Shown in pieces: positions 1-11,063 of a stretch of DNA of 64,000 nt. The DNA is taken from the NCBI RefSeq assembly GCF_003590095.1, contig NC_039478.1, positions 4,960,001 to 5,024,000 of the forward strand. Direction: 5' to 3'. Numbering within the stretch: position 1 is the stretch's first letter; each line of letters starts with the position of its first letter. The stretch comes from Trichoplusia ni. Its lineage: Eukaryota > Arthropoda > Insecta > Lepidoptera > Noctuidae. The notes beneath the pieces were generated by a model, which had not been told where the DNA came from, did not search any database, and saw nothing but the letters and a program-made list of their open reading frames with translations. The position numbers and the translations under genes are program-made.

Positions 1-1925
1 AAATTCTCCTCCTATAAATATTCTACTATCAAGTTAAATACTGCAATAACACCACTTTTTATCGATTTTACGCTAATCATGTATTTTCAAATAAAGGGAT
101 TTGATCTAAAAAAAAACCGTAATGAGATACTGTTCATGACATGCGCAGAAATATTTTTCTCACATGCTTTTACTCCACTATAACTTATCGACCACGAAAC
201 TAAAACTTGCACAGCATAGATATTTCCAACCTGTCTCAAAGTGCGCTCAACTTTTACAAGATATTAATACCTGGACCTATAAACCTTCGTTTATAGCTTG
301 GCTAAAATAATCGCGTCTATATTTAGCTCCAGCGATCCAAAGTATAGTGAAGGGATTATGTTACTTCATACGAAACACGGAGATAATACTATTACCGAGT
401 AAATGGAAGCTCGGAGTGAAATATTATGGATTATGGATCAAAGATTTTGATTAAAAAGGGTTATTTTGCCAGCTGGCAGCTTGGAGACTGATTTTAATAT
501 CGATTAGGTATATTGGTGGAGATTTGACTAATGTCGTAACTAGAAATAAAGTGTTCTTTTATAAATAAATTAAAAAATATTTTCGGCTACTTGGAAAAGG
601 CTAGGACAATGACTTTGACTACTGGGATTTCTAAAAATTCTGCCAGCAAAAATAATATAAGAACATTCTCAAAAGTGTGATTAGTTCTGTCAGTTTAATT
701 TCCATTACTATTCAAAGAATTTGACACAAAAAGAAACATGATGTAAATAAATCGTAGGTACCTATAACTCTGTTTGTTTGAGAAAATTAATTGAAAACGC
801 TGATACAAGAAAAAAAAAACGACAATATAACAGCATTTTTGGAACACACAAAATAATGCTTGTTCTACGAGGAGATCAAATCTTCACCACTATTCGTCCA
901 TAATACCTTAGCGTGTCCAGTCATTTAATCGCAAATCCACAAAAAATTTTCAACGTTTAATTATTTAACTAAAAACACTACTGTTTATAAGGATAACACA
1001 ATACAAAATGATCTTAGGAATAGAAAAGAGAACTCAGTTTTCAACTTTTCATACAAAGCACGTCACGTTTACAAGTAGTGTGCTGGAAACTGACAAAGAT
1101 TACAGAAATTATGGATATGTTATATTTGGTTTGTGGTTGTCTTCTTATTTATAATTAAATAATTATTAATACATTTAACTAACCAAGATAGGCTCTTTGA
1201 AGTCAAGAAAAATATGAGTATTAACAATTTAAAAAAATATGAACTTTATAATGGGGTATGAAAAATAGATATTGTCTGAATCTTAAATCTACCCAAAATG
1301 CAGACAAAATAGCATGAGAATTTGATTTATCATTCCTTAAATTCGGAGAAGTTTGCCTACAAACAGCGACACGACAATTTTAAACATTAAAGATTGAGTC
1401 AGTCGTATTACAACGATACTTATTATAATATTCTTGAATCGAGAAGAAAATTTTTGTACAAGCTATTTTTTCATATCCATTTTTTCTTTATTCCGGAACT
1501 AGAGTGGCAATGTTTTGTGTTCGTCGACTGCTGACGTCACCATTCATTGATCTGTTTGATGTCAAAGGCCAGAGAATAGGACATGCATGCAAAATGCTTT
1601 TTTTCTGAAAAAAATATTTGAAATACGAATTCTCATAAAAGAGAATAAAGGATAGGTTTTATGAGTTTTATATTTTTAAGTAGACAAAAGACGTGTTACA
1701 CATCTGTAATGAAACCATAAATAAAAAGTCTACCTACCAAGGTAGAGTTCGTATTTGTTGTGAACATCTTTAGTACATGTTTTAAACCAATGGAGTAAAA
1801 ACAAAAGGTTGTTTTAGAAATTAATGCCAGCTTCATTGCTTGCACTTATGTCTTTTATAGTACGTATAGTGCATGACATATTATGCATACTAAGGTATAC
1901 AAGTCCATAAACACTTTTTTTTATT
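1..1925. other. AT-rich stretch, no gene seen
   Basis: I see no open frame with gene-like composition, no recognisable repeat and no RNA gene here. It is AT-rich with short homopolymer runs, as expected for intron or intergenic DNA. Confidence 0.5.
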
Positions 1926-2145
1926 AATAAATGCGGACAACATCACATACATTGTTCTGAACCCAAAGTAGCAGTTGCTAAAGCACTTGTCATCGAATTC
2001 AGATACAACGAAGGTACCACAAACACCCAGACTCGAATATGTAGAAATGTGAACTTTTTACATTGACACGACCGGGGATCGAACCCGGGACCTCAGAGCT
2101 AGCGACACATTGAAACCGGTGCGTAGGCCACTCGACCACGGAGGT
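1926..2145 (-). mobile_element. tRNA-derived SINE, family A, copy 1
   Basis: This is the first of four copies of one SINE (others at 18872, 23281 and 39925). Read on the - strand, the head begins at about 2145. It carries an RNA polymerase III A box, TGGTCGAGTGG (complement of 2128-2138), and a B box, GGTTCGATCCC (complement of 2075-2085). A conserved body of about 130 bases ends in an AT-rich tail on the left. The B box keeps the GATCGAACC core on the + strand, so the tRNA origin is clear. I see no certain target duplication. All four copies have the same orientation. The family looks like one common in moths, but that is from memory. Confidence 0.85.
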
Positions 2146-2579
2146 AAATATCTAAGTAATAAACTCTATATATTTACATGTATAGAGTTTATATTTATAG
2201 AGAGCTAATAGGTAGACAAAGTTTATATTTGTCTGTTACTTCAAACAGCACCAAAATTTGAATCACACACGTACTCAATCAACAAAACTCTCAAACTTAA
2301 CTTATTAAAGTTATTTTGACAAATTATATCTAAACAAACTCGGGTTGAACCTGCTTTTTGAATGTTAATGAGTACGTGACATTAATTAAAACAGTCGAAT
2401 AACTTTAAATTAATGTGTGAATTTGTGAAGCGTGTGTAAGGGGGTAGATAGGAGAGAAAATGGACGAAATTAATCAAGGATTTAGGAGTGAAAGGTATTT
2501 GAAGGTCATCGTGTGCAGAATGGTGAATTTTTGACCACGGCAGATCTATTTGACGTTGATCAATCTATTGTTGAAATTT

Positions 2580-2728
2580 GACTAGCCTGTTGGTCTAGTG
2601 GTTCGTACTTTAGACTGCCATACCGGTGGCCGTGGGTTCGAATTCCACCCAGGGAAAATTTTGGTGGTGTGAGCACGATTATATGTTGTTTCTTATTGAA
2701 ATGTATCCGTAATATATGTATGTATAGA
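2580..2728 (+). mobile_element. tRNA-derived SINE, family B
   Basis: A tRNA-like head lies on the + strand with A box TGGTCTAGTGG (2591-2601) and B box GGTTCGAATTCC (2635-2646), about 34 bases apart as in a tRNA gene. The tail contains TTTTGGTGGTGTGAGCACGA, a stretch I associate with lepidopteran SINE bodies. It is not a functional tRNA gene because the 3' half runs into the SINE body rather than closing an acceptor stem. A weak flanking similarity (AATTTGAC on the left, AATTTTGAC on the right) might be a decayed target duplication. It ends about 60 bases before the ATG proposed for the split gene at 2787. Confidence 0.75.
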
Positions 2729-2786
2729 GTTGTGAATGCATTCAATAATTTTGACACGCCTTATACTGCGCTTCATTTCTTGCAAA

Positions 2787-2812
2787 ATGTTTGATGCTCT
2801 GTCAAAAATCAG
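2787..2812 (+). CDS. Candidate first coding exon of an unidentified split gene
   Basis: An ATG at 2787 sits in a good insect translation context (CAAAATG). It opens eight codons reading M-F-D-A-L-S-K-I plus two bases (AG). A consensus 5' splice site, AG|GTGAGT, follows at 2813. The exit phase is 2, which matches the entry of the exon at 3620: AG plus G gives an arginine codon, followed by Y-K-R-F. The predicted intron of 807 bases runs from GTGAGT to TTTCAG. The transcription start and 5' UTR are not visible, and the SINE just upstream may lie in the UTR. A short exon is weak evidence alone. The support comes from the phase match and the splice site. I do not recognise the protein. Confidence 0.33.
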
Positions 2813-3619
2813 GTGAGTTTCATAGAAAGGAATAAAAGGAACTTACATCCAAAATTTTCCGCACAAGCGTCAGAAGGTGTTCCTTCATAAGGCTTTTCTT
2901 GGACCTAAGCTATTTCCAGGCGTTCTCTTAGCGACAAGGGATGTGTTAGTTTTTTTACATAAAATACTAAAAAACTAGTTTGATTAAGCTTATAAATTTA
3001 ACCGGTGCGGTAGACTACGAATTATTATCGGGATAATTAGTATTCGATAAGGTCGGCGCTTAATATTAAATATTATTAATATGGAAAACATTACTATAAT
3101 TTATACACAATTTATAGGAACGTGATTAAAATTATTTGTTTTAACTATTTTAATACTTATAATAATCAATTTATTTTACTGTTTACCGTTTTCAATCGTT
3201 GTTTTAGAGCATTTTATGAACTTAATTATTCATATATTTTGCAAAGTTTAATTGGATGGTATATTATGCGTCTGAATTACCTTCGAAATTACAAGGATCT
3301 TTGCACTCGTTCAATAATCTTTTGAAACCTGATAGACCTTTAATCAATAGATACTATACAATAGAATAAATATCATTATCACGGGTTTTACAATATAATT
3401 CTGAGTCCTGTAACGCAGTCTAACAAAAAACCATTGCAGTTCTACTTTTAGAACCGCAAGATGGCGCTCAGCGTTGAACTGCCTTTTGTTTCCACAACAG
3501 TAACAACCTTCTTTTCAGAAGTGATGGTAGACCCTGTGATGGCGTTGTCTGGGTAGTAACTATTGTTTTTATATTTAAAATTCAGATGAACCCAACTGAA
3601 ACATTCCTCATTATTTCAG

Positions 3620-3807
3620 GTACAAAAGATTTAATCGTTGTGCTACTCCTTCAATACCATTATTCAAGTCTAGAACTCAAACAAATCGCCCCGTAATGGA
3701 AACTAACAGTGGCTTGTGTTCCCTCGCCGATCGTCAATCGTTAGCAAATCTCACAAGGCGCACGCTACCCAAATTTGATCGTCTCAATTCCTTCGATGAA
3801 CGTCTTG
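3620..3807 (+). CDS. Candidate internal coding exon of an unidentified split gene
   Basis: The 188-base segment is bounded by a good acceptor (CCTCATTATTTCAG at 3606-3619, a pyrimidine tract ending in AG) and a good donor (CTTG|GTAAGCG at 3808). Exactly one of the three frames is open, for 62 codons, starting Y-K-R-F-N-R-C and ending L-N-S-F-D-E-R-L. The other two frames stop. Entry is at phase 2 and exit at phase 1. The segment is richer in C, G and CpG than its surroundings, as coding sequence in an AT-rich insect genome tends to be. The peptide is basic and rich in Ser, Thr, Arg and Leu, with no signal peptide, membrane segment or domain that I recognise. It could be a disordered N-terminal region of a larger protein. 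It joins in phase to 2787-2812 upstream and 11031-11063 downstream. No function is proposed. Confidence 0.48.
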
Positions 3808-6403
3808 GTAAGCGACGGTCTCGTATAAACGCTATAGGTGCCATATAGCATCACGTTGTACGTTGGATGATTCTAAAGAAATGTACCGATTGATTTTCTA
3901 TGGAGACTCCGAAAAGATTAAATATTTTCCACTCAAATATGTAGGTTTTTGTTTGTCCCAAACATTTTAAACGTTGACGAAGCTGGTTTGAATAGTTTGT
4001 CAAACATCCACTAGTTTTAAACTTGTTAGACGACATTTTTAATGTCTGTTCTCTCTCTCTCTCTCACTCTCTGGACTAAAGGCTCTGCGAATAGTTCTAA
4101 AGAACACATGAAATTTGAGCCAAAAATAATTGATCGTCTCGATGCCTCATGACAGGCATATAACGACAATATGTCATTTCTATTGCAACATTATGACGTG
4201 GGATAATACGTGACGTTTCACACCTTTGGCGGTGTAGAGCGTTTATTAGAGACCACGGCCTTAGACGAACACGGCAATACAAAGCGTAGAATCCAATTAC
4301 GAACCACATAGAGCTAATATTTCACTGCCAGCACTGCCGTGTATCAGATATAGGAATAACAAGATTAATTCTCTTGCGTGATGTGAGCTGCCGTTGTTTA
4401 ATTTGATCTGAAGTTGCGCTGAGCGCTCGTAAATGTTTTGTTAATGTTTTTTGGAGGTAGAATAGAAGAGGAAGAAATGTGGGGAATACGTATGGAATAA
4501 AGTGCGGTGAAAAGTAGCAGAAATAATTACATGTATCATTTTGAAATGAGTTAAGGGCCTCTGAGGCGGGTGAACATGTTTGGCTTAAACACCTAGTTTT
4601 TGATTGTAGAGATTTTCCAACAATTTTGTTTTTGTTCTATGGATGGCTTTTTTAACACTGGTTTGATAATTAAATTATGTTTCTAGTTTTTGACGGTTCC
4701 AATAAATGTTTCATGGTCTTGGTGATTTTTATCAATGAAAATCACTTTACTCAGTAGCCAGTAAATATATCCCAGTAAACAACAATAACAAATGACGTCT
4801 TAATTTTCTATGTAAGACCACTTCCCAAACTGCCAGTACAGAACGTATATTGCCGAGAATATTCCAGAATTTACCGGTGAAACGTATACTGCATAGGGTA
4901 AAATATATGAATATATGCTACAGTACAGGTAATGTTCATTGTCTTGCATGCTTAAGACACCCTCTTACATCACGTTTTGTTTGTCCGGTGCTCAAAGGTA
5001 GGAGAGCGAAGGTGCTTATGCGTGGAATCAATATAGAACTTAGAGTTTGGGGTCATTGTAGAAATACTGCCGTTATAATAGTCATCATTTTCAAATGCAC
5101 TTTATGCAAAAGTTTTACAGATTTTACTTTTCGTTGATATAGGTAATATTTCCATTTCAGTATAAACAAAATTCTAGATTTTTTTTATTTTTAGACCAAA
5201 AACCTAGCCCTTTCTCGACGCTGAAATATGATTATTTTGAGCAAAGTTTTGTTTTATTATAATGAAGAGCAGCGTTTCTTTTCATATACAGAATGAGAAT
5301 ACAGCTTATAATACTACATCAGCTGTAAAATGAAACAATAGTACGTAATTATCCAATTTCATAATGTCAGACTCAGACGCTTGTAATTTTTAAGTTAGTC
5401 GTAACTCTTGGTTACGACCCTTTACGACGTCTGCAACATTGATACGGTTTTGCTACAACTGCTACGACGTAGGCTTCGCGCGTGCTACGTATACTATGTT
5501 GAATTATTGGAACTATCCATCTTGTAATACAACGAGTTTTATACCCTATATGAACACTTGTTTCATAATACTGGTTTCGACTATATAGTTTACTAGCAAA
5601 ACGAGAAATATAACTAAATTTATTGAATAACGTCTAAATCTACACACAAGTTGTGAATAACATTAATTTAATTTGAATACACGGATCTAACTGTGCCAGA
5701 CTAAGCAAACCAAATTTAGAAACTAGAACGGGATGGCATAACTTTATTTGCTGGAGGGAACGAGATGGAAACAGTCTAACAACGTTACGTCACTTTGGCA
5801 CACCAATTTCGGACAGAAGGTATTTCAATGGGTTGTTATAAGGCTGATGTCTTGAATGAATGTGTGGTTAAGAGTGAGAGTTAAGAGCAGTTGAACTTTA
5901 CATACATTTATTTTGATCCACTAAATATAATTTTTATGTTTTTAGTACAGAATACACTATTTTCATCGTCCATTGATTCAAAATAAAAATAAAAAAAACC
6001 ATTTATTCCAACAAATTCATCGGCTTTAAAACTATGTCGCAGATATAATATAATACAAAAACCCCTACCTAAATTCATAGATTGTGAAAAACCACCCTGT
6101 GTATTGTTTAGTGTACTCACAGCCCCTTAAAAGTATCCTGAAACTTTGCACCCTTTTACTTCGAATAACTTCAGTTGCTGTCTTTAATTGGGGCTTTGGA
6201 CTGAAAACACGTGTTTGAAACAACCTTCTGCAAAACAATGTTCATAATTTACATCTTTAGACGAACATTTTAGAAACGGAGGTATTTAAAATAATTGGAA
6301 AAGGCTTATATTGCTGTAAGAATTGAGCCATACTTAGAACCATGCAACGTATAAATTTTAAGTGGAATTAAATGAAATAGGCTTAAATTCAAAATATAAT
6401 CAT
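3808..6403. other. Intron-like stretch with a CT microsatellite and a CpG-dense patch
   Basis: No gene is seen. Positions 4049-4072 are a (CT)n microsatellite with one interruption. At about 5392-5495 a CpG-dense patch repeats variants of CTACGACGT and TACGACCC several times, unlike the flanks, and may be a decayed repeat. The short open frames here have no gene-like composition. Confidence 0.4.
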
Positions 6404-6720
6404 ACTAGCAGTTACCCGCGACTTCGTCCGCGTAGTAAACAAACCCGTAGTACATCATTTTGTATAGCAATTCCAATAGTATTAGCAGCGTACGCTGAAA
6501 TATGTTTTCAATTTTACACCTTTAGTTACATTATCACAATTTTCTTACGGAAATCTTATATTTTTCAAAATAAATTATAGCCGATGTTCAGCAGGGATAA
6601 TGTAAGCTACATTCAACAGTGAAAGAATTTTTCGAATCGGTCCAGTTGTTTCGAAGCCTATTCGTGTCAAACAAACAAACAAACAAATCTTTCCTCTTTA
6701 TAATATTAGTATAGATATAG
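6404..6720 (+). repeat. Interspersed element F (ACTAGC...CCCGCGACTTCG to ATTAGTATAGA), divergent copy
   Basis: The left end reads ACTAGCAGTTACCCGCGACT and the right end has (CAAA)n, then CTTTATAATATTAGTATAGA. The same ends occur at 37404 and 52725 (+) and at 54868 (-), so this is a dispersed family with fixed ends of about 230-320 bases. No coding capacity or terminal inverted repeat is visible. The class is uncertain. The middle differs from the other copies, so it is an old copy or a different subfamily. Confidence 0.65.
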
Positions 6721-7132
6721 ATTATGTATGAATAAATACGAATCTAAGGCAAAAGAAAAAATCTTTTAAAAACGCTTTATTTACATGCCCCATAACAGAC
6801 TAATTAAAACTCTACAAATAGTTCAAGCTAATAAATTAACAAGCGAAACAAAGCGATGATACGATACCGGTCGCAACAAAGCCTTATTCAACTACTACAA
6901 TGTTTCTCGGCTGATTGACCCCGTACACAACACATTTCAGTTAGCACGTTAGGTTACATGGAACCTGTCTACATACATGACTAAAGATAAAGTTGAATTT
7001 CATGTGATATTTCTATTTATTTTTATTTTTGCGAGTTTAAATAGAAACTTATTTGTTACTTCTAAAGGAACAAATTATTGAGCCAAATTTAGATAAAAAA
7101 GAAACAATTTATTAATAAATAAACTACTTCTT

Positions 7133-7200
7133 CGACCGGCCACTTGGTCTAGTGCCTCAGACCAACCACTTGGCGGTAATAGATTCAATTCACGATAAGA
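7133..7200 (+). repeat. Degenerate tRNA-like SINE head
   Basis: An A-box-like sequence (TTGGTCTAGTGCC near 7144) is followed by a poor B box (AGATTCAATTC near 7180). The spacing suits a decayed tRNA-derived SINE related to the one at 2580. Too little is conserved to be sure. Confidence 0.35.
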
Positions 7201-8280
7201 ACTAAAATCCTTTATATGTAACAGAATTTAAATGTTGAAGATATATTATTATTTACATCATGTATCATTTTATCCAGGTCAAACATTAAATACAAGATTT
7301 TCACATTCACGGGTACACTACAGTTATGTGAATGTTAAGGGTTACTTAGATAACAAACTCACCCGTGCGGAATGTAAATTGTCTTTAATGATCGTTATGG
7401 CTTTGTTCCCATTTCTGTTCAACTCCTTTTAACAGAAGGAAAGGATGAGATCTGTAGATCATGCGTACATGAGAGTTCATTAATTTATGATCTTTTAACG
7501 TTTGTAGTTGGGTTTTGGCGGTTATTATTTAAAGTAAGCCATCATTTTTCATAGTAAAAAAGAATAAAATATATGTGGCAATTCCACCTGTGATACACTG
7601 GTGCTAGACGGACTATTGCTAGACGGAGGAACAGATGAAAGCTATCGGAACTTTAGTAAAATAGCTACCAAATCCTATAAAACTAATGATAAGCCTATTT
7701 TAGTGTATCCACAAAACGAAATTTTTCCTTTTTTAAGTAATTTACAATTAACGATACGACCACAAATAAAACGTACCCCTCACTCCATTGTAACAATTGA
7801 AACTCCCGCTAAATTAGGTCCATACATTCATAACCTTTGATTGGAATAAATAATAAGTCTGTTAATGGTATCGGGCCTTTCAGGCAGTTTTCCTGAAAAT
7901 CCGTGCGTCCCGGGCGACCGCATCCGCGGACGTCCACTGGGAATGTGGTCTGTGCCCGCAATGCGTAATTATGTGTACCGTACTACCGTCAAAATACGTC
8001 ATTTTGAAAATTAATTTTGTAATTCACGACATTGCTTTGGATTTTGGTATGTTGCTTTTAATTATACGTTGGTTGATGTGGTTTGAGTGTTTTTGACGTT
8101 TTGATAACGGTTTAAATTTTCGATGAATGGGGGTTACCAATTTTCGTCACATGATCGAAGCTGCACTTTATTTAATACCTATTAGTTATTAAATAGGCAA
8201 CATACTCGCACTCGAAAGGTGGTGTTCAAACCCAAATAAGTCCATGTTCCTTTTCAATATTCACGTAATTTCCTTCATAA
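7201..8280. other. Unassigned stretch with a short CpG-rich block
   Basis: Mostly AT-rich with no gene seen. Positions 7884-7975 are strikingly richer in CpG than their surroundings (CCCGGGCGACCGCATCCGCG and similar) and lie in an open frame of about 75 codons. The open frame continues far into ordinary AT-rich sequence, and I suspect a repeat fragment rather than an exon. Confidence 0.3.
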
Positions 8281-8454
8281 AATTATAACGAACTCGCGAT
8301 CCCGCCGCGTCTGCTCATGATTAAGGACTCCGGTTGGGTCCGAAACTAGTCGGGCTACCCCGATAAATACGCGTGAGTAAACCGTTACATAATTTAATAA
8401 TGAATCAGTCTCACGATAGTTATTATAAAAAAATATAAGAATTATAACGAACTC
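8281..8454 (+). mobile_element. Short retroposon, family C, with exact 15-base target duplication
   Basis: AATTATAACGAACTC occurs at 8281-8295 and again at 8440-8454, flanking a 144-base insert. The insert is GC-rich at its left end (CGATCCCGCCGCGTCTGC), has the core ACTAGTCGGGC and CCCGATAAATACGCGTGAG, and ends in an A-rich tail. This is the signature of target-primed retroposition, so it is a SINE or a 5'-truncated LINE end inserted in + orientation. Related fragments lie at 18277-18393, 31803, 43062 and 63937. An exact 15-base duplication suggests this copy is not very old. Confidence 0.75.
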
Positions 8455-9438
8455 TACAAAATTCCCAATTTAACGATAAATCCAAATAAAAGCTTGACAT
8501 TTAAAGCTGTATACTAGACGCTCGCCGCCTGCACTTACCGGTGCACATTTCATGTTTCACGTCATATTCAGTTCGTGCCGTATTTGAAATTTAAATATTT
8601 TTATGCACTTAGAACGGTTTGGTGTGATACTGAAAGGAAGAAGAAAAATATGTAAAAGTGTAATGTTTATGAATGATGATTCAAAAACAAAAGACACAAG
8701 ATATGATCATAATATTTTGTTAATGGAAATTACATTTTTAATTTATTTGAAGACAAATAACATTATTGTGATTAAAAAAAAGCTGGTGAAGATAGAATAA
8801 TTATCATGAAAAATGAGATGAAAAATTTTCAAAAGAAAATGTTAAAAAATAAATTTATGACCATACCAATTGCTTGACCTCTATTTTTCTGATTTTGGTT
8901 TTAATAGCGCCAACAAAACATATTTCTTTGATACTACCAGACTATAATTATAATTGGTTAAATTTTTATAAAAAGGTACCAATGTTACTTCAAAGGTATT
9001 AACCCTTTGTCTACGAAACCGTTAAAATTATAAATAGTAGTAATTATGAGGTAGATCTCAAATAAGAATATCACAGTCCAATTAAAAACATCGTTTAGAA
9101 AGGCGTTCATGAATTTCAGCTGAAAACAGTTGTACAAAATTGTGATTTGTGATAAAACCATAGAAAATGTTTTATTTTATTTATTTTTACTTTTCATAGA
9201 CTTGTCACTCAACTCGTCCATATTTCTGTTGAATGAACTATTCATCAAACAAAGCTTATTTGTGAAGAATTTATTTATATTTTTAATAAATTCATTCTTC
9301 AAAAACATTATTTCAATTCATCCTATTTATAAAAACTTTTTTTTCATTTCATCAAATTGGAAATATATATTTTATATCATGTGAACATAAGCGCGTAAGA
9401 GAGTGTGAGATTTAAAGCCTTTAAAACAATGATTATAT
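8455..9438. other. AT-rich stretch, nothing recognised
   Basis: Low-complexity AT-rich DNA. The open frame at 9130-9384 translates to a Phe/Leu/Ile-rich product typical of T-rich non-coding sequence. No gene or repeat boundary is seen. Confidence 0.4.
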
Positions 9439-9687
9439 AAAACCGGTCAAGTGATAGTCGGACTAGCGACACGAAGGGTTCCATACAATAAGGCTAATCA
9501 AAACAATTAGCTTGGGTGTCTGCCGAATACGAGGAACCCACAAAATTTATTTGTGATACAGAACTACTTAAGAAATAAAATAAAATATAGGAAATTTGGC
9601 TATCGTGATTCATGATAAGACGGGCGAATAGATGGACAGACAATAGAGCATCAGAAATTGGGTTTCGTTATTCCTCTTGGGTACCTA
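9439..9687 (+). repeat. Interspersed element D (AAACCGGTCAAGTG ... GGTTCCGT), near full-length decayed copy
   Basis: The left end is AAACCGGTCAAGTGATAGTC followed by GAAGGGTTCCATAC. The right part has GCTATCGTGATTCATGA, GATGGACAGACA and CTTGGGTACC. These match, in order, the two ends of a family represented here at 12745 (left end only), 27403, 40815 (right end), 35590 and 39160 (right end, - strand), 30460 and 47597 (left end, - strand). No protein is encoded. I know it as a very common lepidopteran dispersed element, but its class is uncertain to me. Confidence 0.6.
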
Positions 9688-10528
9688 ATAGTGAACATAT
9701 CTTTGATACGACAGATTTTTGAATCCCTGTAACAACAACTTAAAAAATAACACAACACCTTTTTTCATTCATTCTCTAGACACAACCTGACTAACAAGAA
9801 CACTTACAAAACAAAATAGTTCTTTTATTCCATTTCAAAACTCTACAAACTACATTTACTAACATTTTAAAATTTCGCTGAGCGCGATAGCCGTATTGAC
9901 TGAACACTTTAACTGAACTTGGGCCATTTTGTTCGTGCCTTGTGGACTTCGATAAATGCAACTGTTATTGAAGGTACCTGTGCTTGTACTATGCTGTTAA
10001 AGCAAGTATTCTGATTGTGGAAGCGAGATAGTGCTCTACCTTTGTTTTGTGTCTCGTTTACACCGCGGTTACAGTCTCTCTCGCCCGGGAATGTTTTGTT
10101 CTAGGTTTGTTATATAAAGGTTCAGACAATAGTACTGTAGTTTTTATATTAGACCAAATAATGGAAACATTCTCTACAATCATTAAAATTTGTAAAAACT
10201 CATCATAAATATTTTCATTTTTTATTTAAGTCAAAGAATTTAAAAACTTTTTTTTTAGCTACTGGGAAGGAAATACGACATCGGTCTAAAATCACCGTCA
10301 ACGAAAAATTAAACGTCTCCAAGCCAAGTATACTGAAAAAATCTGAGACCCACGAGACAAACAAAGCATAAAATAGAACCGATACTGGTAATAAAATACC
10401 GGAATTCCTAATATATACAATCGTTGATACGAAATTATTGTAACCGAGTGAATACAAAATCGTCCATCAACTTTATCACTAGGTCTGAGAGCCAACCGCA
10501 ATGTTCCAAAGTAATATTATTACAGTTG

Positions 10529-10571
10529 TGAGAGCAGGACAGCGCTACACAATGTAGAGCGGCGTCTCTCT
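10529..10571. repeat. Imperfect palindrome, hairpin family P, copy 1
   Basis: GCAGGACAGCGCTACAC pairs imperfectly with GTAGAGCGGCGTCTCTC around a three-base centre. Similar centres occur at 22895-22940 and 39584-39634, and weaker ones near 10025 and 21205. The shared core (CGCTAYAC, AATG, GTAKAGC) suggests a dispersed foldback or MITE family. Confidence 0.45.
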
Positions 10572-11030
10572 TTTACACATACAATGATATAACTTTAAGT
10601 GGTGGCCCTTTGTAGGGATTGGAAGGATGTGGTCGTTCGATTTCCGGGATAGGCTATTGTTTCTATCCTTTTATGTTACCCTGGTTGGGATAACTATTGT
10701 TTCTATCTATGTCATATCACCAATCACATTGTTGACTATTGTGTATGAAGGATTGTGTTATGTCGCGAACAATTTAATTTAACTCACGGTGATCAACACA
10801 TTAATTGTCTTTTAAAGTGAAGATTTAACCTGGAACATAGTTAACAGTTCTCGTATGTATTTTTTAGGTTTGTTGGAAGAGGTGGTCATAATAATAGAAG
10901 GCTTTAAATTAACCACCAGTAGTTGGTGAAACTATCATAAATATATCTTCGTGTTTTTGCTACGCAAAACCAAGAATCAATGAACACACAAAGAAGTTTT
11001 GTCAATTGTTCTTTTTTTATTTTGTTCCAG

Positions 11031-11063
11031 GTAAAACTCCAGTTCAAAACATGCAACGAACAG
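11031..11063 (+). CDS. Candidate 33-base microexon, or recursive splice site
   Basis: A very strong acceptor (C, seven Ts, ATTTTGTTCCAG, ending at 11030) is followed after 33 bases by a second AG|GT (AACAG|GTAAAA at 11064). The 33 bases keep frame: entering at phase 1 they read K-T-P-V-Q-N-M-Q-R-T and leave at phase 1. That is the exit phase of the exon at 3620-3807, whose last G joins GT to make glycine. The acceptor is also directly followed by GTAAAA, so the site could instead be a recursive splice (ratchet) point, with the second donor defining a transient exon. The donor is not ideal because position +5 is A. Microexons and ratchet points are both known from long introns of insect genes. 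Which applies here is inference. Confidence 0.4.

Noticed and set aside
2580..2660. tRNA gene
   Set aside because: A and B boxes are present, but the 3' half does not form an acceptor stem and runs into a SINE body. The same holds for 59000-59075 and the family A copies.
8528..8600. First exon on the - strand (ATG plus four codons, then GTAAGTG donor at about 8535)
   Set aside because: It resembles the short first exons of secreted-protein genes, but there is no convincing promoter at the right distance and no second exon.
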